From NCBI GenBank assembly GCA_016808115.1, contig JAEQBH010003878.1, positions 434,001 to 498,000 on the forward strand: DNA of 64,000 bases, in the 5' to 3' direction. Under the pieces are notes generated by a model, which saw only the letters and a list, made by a program, of their open reading frames with translations, did no database searches and had not been told where the DNA came from. Below, piece by piece: positions 1 to 11,806 of the stretch. Both the position numbers and the translations under genes were made by a program. The stretch is from Tetrastigma voinierianum (taxonomy: Eukaryota; Streptophyta; Magnoliopsida; Vitales; Vitaceae). The first letter of the stretch is position 1; the number at the start of each line of letters is the position of its first letter.

Positions 1-360
1 TGAACTGACGAGCTGACCTGACCTGGACGAGCTCGATCTAACACCTCAGTCTTACATCTAATATTTTCCTCAAGCATATGAATGTATTCTTGACTCAATG
101 GGCTTTCCATAGAGTTCAAGAACACCCAAATCGGAGTTCAAACGAAGGAGATATGACTTTTGAGTTAGGTCATGCATAGTCAGCAGGACAGGTGACTGGC
201 GACAAGCTGACCTGACCTGGACGAGCTCGATCTAACACCTCAGTCTGACATCTAATATCCTCCTCAGGCATATGAATGTATTCTTGACTCAATGGGATTT
301 CCATAGAGTCCAAGAACACCCAAATCGGAGTTCAAACGAAGGAGATATGACGCCAGGATT
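1..360 (-). repeat. about 195-bp tandem repeat inside the LTR (two visible copies)
   Basis: The phrase gacctgacctgg starts at 15 and again at 209, followed each time by the same sequence running through cttgactcaatggg and gaaggagatatgac. More copies of this unit lie at about 9680-10640 in the other LTR. Confidence 0.8.
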
Positions 361-1610
361 GGAGGTGCGTGCGTGAAGTCAGCCACGAGACAGTGGGCTT
401 TTTGGCGATGGCCGACCTACATGGGGCGGTTTCTGGCGGCATACGAGGATGAGGTGCGCTATCATTGCATGAGGTATGCTGACCTCTTCTGTATGAGTGT
501 GCTGACCTACGCTGCATGGTGTGACCTACGTTGGTGACCTCTATGGCTGACCTCACCCATTTGTATTTGTTCGGTCAAAAAAGACCATAACCTTGTCTAC
601 AGGAGTCCGAATTGAGAAATTCAAAAGTCTAACATCAAGTTCATTGATGTGGGTACAATTTACCAGAAGGACTTACTGCCAAATTCCCTTTATTTATTAC
701 TCAAAAACCCGTTCTAATGTCCGGCTAGTTGACCCGAATTGGCAGAACTGATCCGACCAGATTTATCTGGGCTGACATCAGTAAAAGGACTATAACTTAG
801 TCTAAAGAGGTCCAAATTGAGAGATTCAAAAGCCTAACATCAAGTTCATTGATGTGGCTACAATTTATCAGAAGGACTTACTTCCAGATTCCCTTTATTT
901 CTGACCCAAAAATGCGTTCTAAGGTCCGGCTACTGCATATGATCAAAAATAGGGAATTTTCTTGGTTCAACTTGCAACTAGACCCTTCCTAAAACACATA
1001 TCTAGGATCCTTAGAGCTCTTCTCAACTTAATCCTAACAAGAAATGAGATTGGGAGTTTCCAAACCCAAACCATACACAAGATAAGGTTCCAAACTATGT
1101 ATCTAACCTTTCTAGACCAAAACAACACAAATCCTTACAACCCAAGACATGTATCCATATTCAAATTCCATACAACCCAAGACATGTATCCATACTCAAA
1201 TTTAGTAGTTCCATACCTGTAATCTTCTTCTTCTTCTTCTTCTTTTCTTCTCTCTTCTCTCTTGTTCGTATTTGCTCTCCCTTTCTCCAAGACCAAAAAT
1301 GAGATATTTATTTTGGTCTTATCCTTTGTTCACTTTCTAGTTAAAGGGAGAAACTTCCTCCCTCTTTCGCTAAGCTACTTGTCTCTTTCATAATTTTTCT
1401 TCCTTATTTTATTCTAATATATTTCTTTTATTACTCTTTGGTCTTCCAACTCTTCTAATATTTGAAATTCAATTTGTATTTTTACAATAGCCTCAAATCT
1501 TCTTTATTATTTTTAATTTAACTTATGCATATTCCTACTTTTGTTTTTATCTTTATTTTATTACCCTAAATATGTTATAAAACCGTTAGGGTATAATTTG
1601 GGGTGTTACA
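1..1610 (-). repeat. 3' LTR of the Tekay/Del-like element (partial)
   Basis: The stretch is collinear with about 9690-11806: the same roughly 195-bp tandem units, the same TTC/CTT tract near 1221-1245 (11393-11415), and the same terminus gtataatttggggtgttaca. It is cut by the window start. It is the less disturbed of the two copies. Confidence 0.85.
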
Positions 1611-1748
1611 ACTCTCCCCCCTTAAAAAAAATTTCGTCCTCGAAATTCATACCTGATTCGAAAAGTTGTGAGATCACTGCGCTCTATAGTTTAGCCACGG
1701 CTCCCAGTAAAACTATACTCTCACAGTGGTGTTGCCAAAGCACTTTCA

Positions 1749-3096
1749 CTAATGGTACTTGTTGTTCCATATTTGTTTCACCTCGAGAGCTAGAATGGTC
1801 TTTGGCTCCTCATCATAAGACAAATCTTCTTGTACTTGTATCTCTTGCACTGGTAGTATGTGCGACTCATCAGAGCGGTATCTCCGAAGCATCGACACAT
1901 GAAACACATTGTGTAATTTGACCAACTCCGGAGGGAGTGTCAATCGATAAGCCACAGGGCCATTACGTTCCAAAGTCTCATATGGCCCTATGAACCTTGG
2001 ACTCAACTTGCGCTCTGACGAACCCAGAATTTTCCTCCATGGTGATACCTTTAAAAGACCTTGTCTCCCACATTATATTCAATATCTCTCCTCTTTAGGT
2101 TGGCATATGACTTTTGTCGATCACTAGCCGCCTATAACCTCTGCCGAATAACTTGTACTTTCTCTTATGTATCTTTTACTATGTCTGGGCCTATCAGTTT
2201 ATTCTCATTCAATTCTGTCCAACACACCGGAGTTCTACATTTTCGGCCATACAAAGCTTCATATGGTGTCATACCCGATGTATTTAGAAAACTATTGTTA
2301 TAGGCAAATTCCATCAATGGAATATACCTATCAAACTTCGAAAATTCCTATGACACAACCTCGAAGCATATCTTCTAGCACTGAATCAATCTCTACATTG
2401 TCCATACATTTGCGGATGGAATCTGTCACTAAATTCGACTTAGTGCTAAAGTGCATTGTAATTCCTTCCATAACCTTGATGTGTCGGATCTCTATCCGAC
2501 ACAATAGACAATGGCACACCATGCAATCACCTGATTTCATCCACATATAACTCCAGCTAGTGGAGTCCATAGAATAGTCAATCCCATTGGTATAAAATGG
2601 AGTCGACTTTGTGGCTATCTACAATCACCCAAACGAGTCATGTTTTTGTTATTGTAAAGGGAAAACCCGACACAAATCCATGGTAATGTTATCCAGCTTC
2701 CATTGAGGAGTGGAAGGAGATTTAACAAACACATCAGGCACTTGGTGTTCGACTTTAATTTCTTGACACGTTAAACATAGACACATACTCAGTCCACATC
2801 TCTTTTCATTTCCTTTCCACCAATAATACTATTTCAAGTCCTGGTACATCTTATTCCCTCCAGGATGCATGGTAAATACTATTATGAGCCTCAAATAGCA
2901 ACTTTTGCTTTAACTCTTGATCATCTGGCACACATAATCTATGTTGGAAATACAAACTTCCAGCTTCTTTTTCTAAAAACTTGGTCTTGTCACCATCTCT
3001 AACCATCTGTAACTTTTTCTGTAACTCTTCATCATTTTTCTGCGCATCTATAATCATTTGCTTTAAAACGGGTTGCGCTTCTAGTTGAGCTAACAT
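1749..3096 (-). pseudogene. gypsy integrase with C-terminal domain, decayed
   Basis: Read on the minus strand, 3096-2851 gives the linker before the integrase zinc finger (LYFQHRLCVPDD, then a broken YHASWRE before a stop). The core follows, with SIVSDRDPTHQG near 2447-2510, corresponding to the family's IVSDRDPRFTS around the second catalytic Asp. LEDMLRGCVI lies near 2350-2400, FAYNNSF and GMTPYEALYGRKCRTPV at about 2230-2320. The C-terminal part (2006-1749) has [28 protein letters not shown] and the start of a chromodomain-side tail. All parts match plant chromovirus integrases in order, but several frames and stops separate them. Confidence 0.85.
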
Positions 3097-3179
3097 AGCT
3101 CCATCATCTGCTAGTCTCGATCATTGTCTTGTAGTGACATTGCTACGTTATCTTCGGCTTAAAGCATCGGCTACTATAT

Positions 3180-4060
3180 TAGCCTTTACTAGAATTGTGT
3201 GGTAATCTATGAGGCGGAGTCATAATCCTTTAATAACAACTCTAACCACCTCCCGTTGTCTCAAATTTAAAACTTCTTTAGCATTAGCGAGTATGCGAGA
3301 CTTTTATGATCGAATACATAAATTCTACACTTTTCCACGTATAAGTAGTGTCGCCATATTTTTAAAGCAAACACTCATGACTAACTCCTAGGTCATGGTA
3401 AGGATAATTTTTTTCCAAGTGGCTTCAAGTATGCGGGCGCATCGCCTCTACTTTCCCATCTTGCATTAACACGCATCCTAAACCAATGCATGTGAAGCAT
3501 CACTATACAAAGTGTCTCTTTTCAGTAGGTTCTGTCAAATCTGATTACTTGACGGCATTCCTTTCAAATGTTTAAAACTATTAGGCATTTGTCTGTCCAC
3601 TTTCCTCGAACTTTATTCCTTTCCTAAAATAGCTTGGTGGCTGGGCTATGACTGAAAACTCCACAAATCTTCATAATAACTGCTAAACCAAGAAACTTCT
3701 CACCTCGGTTACATTTTGAGGTGATTTCCAGTCCTGGCTTGCTTGATCTTAGCGAGGATCAGCTCTTATACCCTCAGCGAGACACAAACAGCCTAGGAAT
3801 GGAAACTTCCTTTAGCCAAAAATCACATTTCAGCGGAAGCAGCATACTTCTTTTCTCTTAACGTCTCTAAGACTATTCTCGAGGTGTTGTTCATGTTCAC
3901 ATTGCATCCTTAGAATACACTAGGATGTATCATCGATAAAAACCACAACAAATTGATCCACATAGATTGGAAAAGCCTATTCATCAAATCCATGAATGCT
4001 GTAGGTGCATTAGTCAACCCAAATGGCATGACCAAAAAACTCATAATGGCCCATATCGGG
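3180..4060 (-). pseudogene. gypsy reverse transcriptase and RNase H, decayed
   Basis: The minus strand from 4029 reads [18 protein letters not shown], the RT palm block before the catalytic loop. [10 protein letters not shown] follows at about 3922-3960 and carries the catalytic Asp pair. Further down, FDHKSL near 3290-3310 and a broken NLRQRRWLELL near 3235-3265 are RNase H C-terminal blocks. Order and spacing fit one pol polyprotein, but stops and frame changes interrupt it. Confidence 0.85.
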
Positions 4061-4329
4061 TTCTGTCGATCTTGACCGCTCTATTCGCACTCTCAGCGAG
4101 TAATACCTTGATCGTAGGTCTATCTTCGAAAAGACACTGCTCCCTTCAAGCGTCAAAAGATCTTCGTTCACCGACAGCGGTACTTGTTTTCCTTGTCACC
4201 TTATTGATGCCGATAATCGATGCACATCCGTAGAGTGCCATCTTTCTTTTCACAAATAACACGAAGGTGCACCAGGGGACTTCTTGAGTCGGATAAATCC
4301 TTTATCAAAGTTCTTTGCAAATTGACTCT

Positions 4330-4602
4330 TTAACTCTTCAGCTCCATTGGAGCGATCACATCTGGTGCCCTAGACATAGGTGCTTGTTCTGGTACAATTT
4401 CTATAGCTAAGTCCACCTCTCTCTCATGTGGAATGCAGTAACTCTTCGAGACATTTGGAAATTCCCTTACTACTAGGATCTTTTCTACATCAACTTGACC
4501 TCTCTTGGAGTCAAGTATCAAAGCCAAGAATGTCTCACATCCTTTCCTCATAATTCTTCTAGCTTGCATAGTGGAGATGACATTAGACATTACCATGATC
4601 AA
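4330..4602 (-). pseudogene. gypsy protease-RT connecting segment
   Basis: This 90-residue open stretch contains VVREFPNVSKSY, HEREVDLAIE and APMSRAPDVIAPMELK. These correspond to the conserved run-in to the RT domain in plant chromoviruses (VVREFPDVFP / PREVEFAIDLVPG / PISRAPYRMAPAEL). The protease DSG site upstream is not recognisable in an open frame; 4603-5629 holds pol/gag spacer sequence with no further domain I can place. Confidence 0.8.
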
Positions 4603-5629
4603 TACAACATACTATTACCTCGAGTCTGAGTCGAGCATTTCAACACTAAGTCTTTTGTCCACAATCACGATAGCTCGATTGTAGACAACCCAATCCATGC
4701 CTAAATGATCAAATTCTTGGAATGGTAAGGTTATCAAATCGTAGAAACTCTCTTATTTGTATAACGATAGGACAATTTCTTATATATGTTATTCACACTA
4801 ACGTTGTGCCCCCGCGGACTAGTTACATACATGTCATATGTTTAATTCTCATTCTTTAGTACTTTATCAAATATGCTCCATGCACACATATGAATAGTAC
4901 AGATCAGGTCAATCAATGCATGCATCTGTTAATACTATAAAAGAAAATATACGGCTATGACCTCGGGGCATTCTGATCCTCACGAGGCCTTCATGGCATA
5001 TGCTTGTGCTGATCTTTGTAGGCATAGGACGAATCTGTCTCGAAACTATGCCTCCTCGTCCCTATCTTTGAGATGGGCCACTCGGCCCTACCACGATCGA
5101 GTCGAAAGTGGTGCGCGAGATCTTCCTCTTGCCACTTCCTTGATGACTTATATTATCCCTGCTCTCGGGGACCTTTGCTGCTTTCAAATGCTAGAGAACT
5201 GCCTGGAGAAACACCCTCCTGTCAATATCCTACAAACTTCCAAATGCCTTTTATGGCAATGAGGGCATTCAGGAATTTCTCCTTGTCTAACTGAAGCACC
5301 TCTATCTGTACCACGTGCTACATTGGACCTTTGCCTTCTACCTCTCGTAGCGGAACTATATTCGATTAGAGTGGATTCTCTGGCTCTTTTTCGAGGAATG
5401 GCTCCTCTGAAAACTTCTTCTTTTAAAATCTTTCTTTGCTGCTCGTTTCTAGTTTCTCTACTTTCATTGCGACATGCAGTGATAAATCATTGCATTTGGA
5501 AGAAGTCATAGGTGCCAAATGCCTCTTGATGGAATCATGCGGTCCATCCTCAAATTACTTTGCAAAAAGTACAATTCTTAGGACCAATTATAGTGCATAT
5601 TTGCTAAGATGGCTAAATTCTTTTCATAT

Positions 5630-5947
5630 TCAGCCACCCGATAAGCTCCTTTGCTTCAAATTCGAGGAGCCCCATTTCCACTTGGAATACCTATACATCT
5701 CGGTAACATACTTTGCCCTGAACTCTTGGACAAAGAACTCCCAAGTCATGGGATTTGGAATCCTTGGACTTTTGAGCACTAGTTTCCACCAATCGTATGC
5801 CTCACCCTGCAATAGTGAGACTGCATATGATGCTCTCTGATCGAGAGGGCATCTAACCTCTTCTAATTCCCTTTCTAACTTTTCTAACCAAATTCGACTC
5901 TCGACTCTTCCATGCTTTCTGACCCACGTGGAATTCCTCTGCTCCAT
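5630..5947 (-). pseudogene. gypsy gag (retrotransposon gag domain) fragment
   Basis: The 105-residue stretch includes WLEKLERELEEVRCPLDQRA, then LLQGEAYDWWKLV and MTWEFFVQEFRAKYV. This is the diagnostic gag pattern of plant Ty3/gypsy elements (C/Y-W-W after a helix, then W-x-x-F-x-x-x-F-x-x-K/R-Y). The N-terminus and zinc knuckle are not in this frame. It sits between pol and the 5' LTR, as expected for a minus-strand element. Confidence 0.85.
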
Positions 5948-7080
5948 GTCTTCTTCTTTGTGTCTATTGGAGCTGAAGTCGATCTATCGAAACCGAGCCA
6001 TGTCTTGCGATATTCTCAATAAGGCTTCAAGTAGACTCAATAGGTACATTACTTCTGAAGGTTCGGAAGGCGATATACTTGTTCCTTGAGTTAACACTCT
6101 CGCGGCTTCTTCGGGACGAATCCATCTATACAAAACACGAGGACATCCACATCAGAGACTGACACATTACTAAACCGAGGCTTTTCTATCATATATTCTA
6201 TTCCGGAGCGGCTTAAACCTAGGCTTTTCGAGAAACGCCTAAACTGGAAAATACGATACCCAGCAAGTGTAGCCCCTTCTCAGGTCAACCCCGATTGGCG
6301 AGATTACGAGGCCGAATCAGGGATGCTCACGATGCAATAAAGCTGTGGCGCTGACTACGGCATAGGGTGTCAAGTGAGGGGTCACTTTTTTTTAACTTAT
6401 AACCTTTACACTGGCATATTCATATAATGTTAAACATTTAACTTGTATTATATTATGACGACCAGTTACAAAAAATATATATACAAGCTCCATATATGGA
6501 AGTAAATTCCCAGCATTTGTCTTATTATTTTACAAAATTTCATATACAAAATAGACCTAAGGTCTTCCAGTGGGCACCTATTGATGTGTGGCCTTTGTGC
6601 CAGCTGATATTAGTTGTCAGGTCCTCTGTCTTCCTCTTACTTTTACCCAGATTGAGCCTTGCCGTGCTAAGCTTTGCAGCAGGTAGGGTCTTCACATGGA
6701 TACCTCTACTAAGGTCCTGCATATCTGAATGCATTATAACGCATATAACGATTCTGATTCTTATCGTTTCTCATATATATACTTATCATAACCGGTTCCA
6801 TTTCTTATCATCATCCATATACTTTTCATGTCGTCTTGCATTTTACTTCTTATTCTTTATAGCTGTATGCTATCATCACATAAGCGATTAACTAGGCTTC
6901 TCATATTCTCTTCATTTCATTTGCACATACCTGTCATTTTCTTTTATGTTTCATGTCTGCATAAACCTTAGAAGTGGATATAGGAAACCATGAGGACCCG
7001 AAGGCGCTGTGCTCACTGTATGAAACAGTGGTCCATGAGGGCCCGAAGGCGCTGTAATATATTATACCCGAAGGTATCAT

Positions 7081-9092
7081 TGTAAGACCCGAGAAATTCC
7101 AATTTCTGGAATAAACGCAAAACCGTAATTTTGATTACAAAATTGTAATTTCGGTTAAAAATCCGTAATTAATTCTATAGACCTTGGATGACGAAACGGA
7201 TTATACCGTTGGAATCGTCTCACGAAATCTAGTTAGCACGTAAAATTTCGTAATTTTCCGAGATAGTTGGAGTGGCCCACGTTTTAGGAGCATCGCGTTT
7301 CGGGTGCGTAAATCATTCGATGCGGCAGAAAGTCACATATAACATATAATCATGTGCCATAAATTGGTATGAGTGAAATGATGAAAATGGGTGGCCGAGA
7401 TAGTGCCGAATATCAAATCTGAGAAAATAGGGACATAATGGGTATTATAGAATTTGATTTTAAGTCACTAGAGGACGAAATAAGGAATAGTGACCTTCTT
7501 CATTAAACCAAATGAGAGAAAAATATGGGAGGCAAATTTGGAGAACCAGTAGCTTTGGGTTTGAGGCTTGCTAGAGAGGGAGTGTGCTTTCTACAGAAAA
7601 TCGGGAGATCAGGCCGTCGGCGAGCTGGGACAGAAGGAGCGTTGCAGCGGGGCGGGGCTCACCGTAGGACCTCAGGGATCGGGAGTTTATTCAAACTCCT
7701 TGAAGTGGGATTTTCTCCCTACTTGAGTTTTACTCCCATTTAAGTGTTTTACTAATGTTTCGGTTGAATGGTAGTGAGGGCGTTTGATGGGATCCCAAAA
7801 CTTGGGGCCAAGATTGATAGAGATTTTGGAAGGAAAAAGACTGACCAGTGGCGCTCCACAATTTACTAGGGAGCTGTTTGAGTGCATTTGTCTAATTTGT
7901 GTGTTAGATGCTTGTTTGATATGCATTGGGCAAGAATGGCCGTGGATTTATTTCACAGGTGGCAGATTGATTATAATTTTAGAATAGTAGCAAGGGTTTC
8001 ACTTTATTCGAGGCAGTCATTTTAAAGATATATTTTTATGAAAATATGTGTTTGGTCGAGTGATTTAAATTAAATCGCTCGTGTTTGATTATTAGCCCAA
8101 GCGAGCTAATTTTGATGTTTGAGATGATAATTACATAACATGTTTGTGTGATTTAATTTTTATGCGAGTATATTCATGTTATATATTTGCATGTGATTAG
8201 ACTGTGTTGGAATTGGCATACATGCATTCCATATGCACTGAGACATCCTAGGACTATAGGAGTTAGTGCATGGTATAAGTCTAGAGAAAATGGTTCGGAG
8301 GGTAGTCTAAAATGTTAATTATCGGAGGGTAGTCCAAACTAAATAATATATCAACCGTCGGAGCGCTTGAGTTGATATATTCATCGGTAGTCCACAAACA
8401 AGTAATATCAATCGTAGGAGGCTATTGATTGATATATATACATCGGAGGTTGTCCACTAATAAAACAATAATTCTCCTCTGAGGGCTTAAAATGAGTGTA
8501 GGAAGTCGTGAGACTGGGATGCGAGGTTGGTCATGTAGACATTGAGTAGGATCGTGCGTTTCAACTGAATGTGTGTTTAATTTGGAGCGTTGCTTTGCAC
8601 TTAGGTGGTGAGTAGCCCACTTAGGGCGATTCTCCTACTGAGCTTTAGCTCACCCCGTCGTGGGATCCCCCTTTATTTTACAGGTACAAGGAGCGTGCGA
8701 GAGGACGGCTCGTCCTAGAGATTTATTGTGAAGAAAGCCGGGATGTGGCTTTGGTGGTTGTACATGTATTAGAACCCTTTACGTTTAATATATGTATTGT
8801 TTAAGAGTAAAAATATTAACTCTTGTAACTATTGGGGATATAGTTGGATTCATAGTTTGTATATATTTTATGGATATTGTTGCATGGGCCTAAGAGGCCG
8901 TTTTTATCCATATTTGTATATATTGCATATATTGGGTAATTTGAGATGATTATACGGGTTTTGTAGTGGGTAGAGCTCCGTACAAAGGAGACTACGCCGA
9001 TTTTCTAAAGTGACGTCAGATGACCCGACCTCCCACTTAACATTCCAGCAGGTTAGCGGGTAGTCAACGGACCTGAGTTTTAGGCGTCCGCA
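7081..9092 (+). mobile_element. solo LTR of a Ty3/gypsy element, nested in another LTR
   Basis: It starts TGTAAGACCCGAGAAATTCC, ends CGTCCGCA, and is flanked by the 5-bp direct repeat ATCAT (7076-7080 and 9093-9097). Joining the flanks restores the host LTR's own repeat: cccgaaggtatcat + cagcacttgcgag matches ccgaagttatcat + cagcgtgcggg at about 9155-9180. No internal domains are present, so unequal LTR recombination is the simplest history. Confidence 0.8.
8296..8470 (+). repeat. short tandem repeat of about 60 bp inside the solo LTR
   Basis: Three diverged units share the pattern catcgga-ggtagtcca, then taatatatcaa, then a ttgatatat tail. Confidence 0.6.
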
Positions 9093-9426
9093 ATCATCAG
9101 CACTTGCGAGATAGTGACCATCCATGAGGGAACTGAAAGCGCCAATACATTATGCCGAAGTTATCATCAGCGTGCGGGGCGGTGACCATCCATAAGACCG
9201 AAGTATTTGTGGTGACCTTTACGGGCCGTGATCCAAAGCGGGATCTATGTCGTAAAACCCCGAAGCGAGGCCTCGATATCGGAACTTATCACTGCCAGGA
9301 CTTGTTTTCCTAATAAACGCCCATCTAACATCCCTCTACCGAGGTTACAGCGAGGCCAATCAATATGTATTACATGTTGATGTATACCTCATATTCCCGA
9401 ATAATTATTGTCATTGGTAATCATAT

Positions 9427-9428
<2 letters not shown>

Positions 9429-9503
<75 letters not shown>
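9429..9503. repeat. (TA)n microsatellite
   Basis: An uninterrupted run of about 37 TA dinucleotides within the 5' LTR of the first gypsy element. Confidence 0.95.
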
Positions 9504-9506
<3 letters not shown>

Positions 9507-9679
9507 CATTTATTCATATCTTTTTGCATTTTCATATCTCATTATATGCATAAATAGCTATGCTTACCATGCATGCTTATAAGCTATTTATGAATTCATA
9601 ATATGAATAATTATGGATTATGGTTACCTGTAGGGCCTACTGTTTTTCATGATTTCTATAACTAATATGAATTCCAATT

Positions 9680-10640
9680 TTATCACAATATGTATGGCTG
9701 TATTCTTGATAATCGACACCACATAGAGTCCAAGAACACCAAATCGGAGTTCGGACAAAGGAGATGTGCAGCCAGTTGGAGGTCATGCGTGGTCGATCGG
9801 ACAGTGACTGGTGACAGGCTGACCTGACTGGACGAGGCTTGATCCTAACACCTCGGTCTGACATCTAATATCCTCCTCAAGGTATATGAATGTAATTCTT
9901 GACTCAATGGGCTTTCCATAGGAGTTAAAGAAACATGAAATCGAGAGTTAAAGCGAAGGAGATGTTGCTGAAGTTGGGGTCATCACGTAGTCAACCCGGA
10001 CAGGCGATCCCGGGTGACAGGCTGACCTGACCTGGACATGAGTTCAATCTAACACCTTGGTCTGACATCTAATATCCTCCTCAGGCATATAGATACTTAT
10101 TCTTGACTCAATAGGCTTTCCACCAGAGTCCAAGAATGCGTCGAGTTCAAGCGAAGGAATATGACGCCGAAGTTGGAGGTCAAGAGTATGATCAACCGGA
10201 CAGTGACTGGCCCGATGGTGACGACCTGGATGAGCTAAATCCTAACACCTCGGTCACAGCATCTAATATCCTCCTCCAGGAATATGAAGTACCATTCTTG
10301 ACTCAATGGGATTTCCATAGGGATTCGAGGAACACCCAGGCAATCGGAGTTCAAAGCGAAGGAGATATGACCTTCGAGTTGGAGGTCGTGCGTAGTCCAG
10401 CCACGGGCAGTGACACAGGCTAATGAGCTGACTGACCTAGGACAGGCTCGATCCCAACACCTCGGTCTGACATCCTAATATCCTCCTCGAGCATATGAAT
10501 GTATTCTTGACTCAATGGGCTTCCCATGAGTCCGAGAACACCCCAGATCAGGTTGAAACGAAGGAGATATGACGCCGAAGTTGGAGGGTCATCGTAGTCA
10601 ACCCCGGACAGGCGACTGGTGACAGTGACCTCTACGGAGA
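9680..10640 (-). repeat. about 200-bp LTR-internal tandem array, 4-5 copies
   Basis: Units begin near 9821, 10024, 10215 and 10425, each with gacctg-ggac, then taacacctcggtc, tctaatatcctcctc, cttgactcaa and gaaggagatatga. They match the cleaner units at 1-360 but contain many single-base insertions. An open stretch on the plus strand across 10136-10423 is a by-product of the repeat and not a gene. Confidence 0.8.
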
Positions 10641-11806
10641 CCAGAGCTCTGGCGACCTCCTACAAGATGAGTCTGCGACCTCACCGTTGCGTAGGGTGTC
10701 TTGGAAGCCTCTGCTTGCATGAGGTCTCTTGACCTGTTGGACAACCTCTATGGTGACCTCTCGCCCCAGTTTGAGTGCTGGAGAAGAAAAGACTGCGATT
10801 GAGGTCAGTTAAAAGTTAAGCCTGTATCAGTTCATTGTTCTTGATTCCCAATTGCCGGACTTTCCTTATTCATATTCTTGCTCAAAAACCCGTTCAAGGT
10901 CTGGCTAGTTGGCCGAATTAGGCGGAAACGGCCAGGCCAGTTTAGTGGGCTAACCTCAATAAAGGACTATAACTTAGTCTAAAAGGGTCCATATTGAGAG
11001 ATTCAAAGCCTAACATTAAGTTCTCATTGAAGTGTGGCTACAATTTATCGAGAAGGACTTACTTCGATTCCCTTTATTTCTGACCCCAGCTTCGTTCTAA
11101 GGTCATTCACTGCGTATGATCAAAATAGGGAATTTTCTGGTTTCAACCTGCAACTAGACCCTTCCTAAAACACATATCTAGGATCCTTAGAGCTCTTTTT
11201 CAACTTAATCCTAACAAGGAAATGAGATTGGGTTTCCAAACGACCATACACAAGATAAGGTTCCAAACTATGTATCTAACCTTTCTAGACCAAACAACAC
11301 AAATCCTTACAACCCCGAGACATGTATCCGTATTCAAATTCCGCCTGGCAGACATGTATGTCTCAAATTTAAGTAGTTAAAAATACACATAATCTTCTTC
11401 TTCTTCTTCTTTTTCTTTCTCTCTCTTCTCTCTTGTCCGTATTTTGCTCTCCCTTTCTCAAGACCAAAAATGATATATTTATTTTGGTCTTATCCCTTTA
11501 TTTCACTTTCTAGTCAAAGGAGGGAAACTTCCTCCTCTTTTCACTAAGTCACTTGTCTCTTTCCATAATTTCTTGCTAATTTTATTCCTAATATCTTTCT
11601 TTTATTACTCTTTGTCCTCCAACTCTTCTAATATTTCAAATTCAATTTTATATTTTTACAACCTTCAAATCTTTTTATTATTTTAATTTAACTTACATGC
11701 ATATTCCTACTTTTGTTTTATGCTATTTTATTCTAGAAATATACTTTACTTTTATTATACAGCTTATATTTATAAAACCGTTATGGTATAATTTGGGGTG
11801 TTACAA

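Larger units (their letters stand above)
1..11806 (-). mobile_element. Ty3/gypsy retrotransposon, Tekay/Del-like (chromovirus type), decayed, left end outside window
   Basis: The element reads right to left: 5' LTR at about 6368-11806, gag near 5.6-5.95 kb, protease/RT at 3.2-4.6 kb, integrase at 1.75-3.1 kb, then a purine-rich tract (reverse complement of 1611-1640, including the usual GACGAAATTTT block) next to the 3' LTR. Both LTRs end in gggtgttaca on the plus strand, that is, they begin TGTAACACCCC in element orientation, as Tekay/Del LTRs do. The coding region is broken by stops and frameshifts in every domain, so it cannot be autonomous as written. The lineage call rests on domain motifs and the LTR start, not on a tree. 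Confidence 0.85.
6368..11806 (-). repeat. 5' LTR of the Tekay/Del-like element, interrupted by a nested solo LTR
   Basis: The right edge ends in gggtgttaca, like the 3' LTR. The left edge at tgtcaagtga is placed from a degenerate primer-binding-like stretch just to its left (about 6345-6367) and is uncertain by some tens of bases. Removing the nested 7081-9092 LTR leaves about 3.4 kb. Contents include repeated motifs around 6985-7075 and 9120-9200 (ccatgagg, cgaaggcgctgt), a long TA microsatellite, the 195-bp tandem array and the part shared with 1-1610. Confidence 0.65.
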
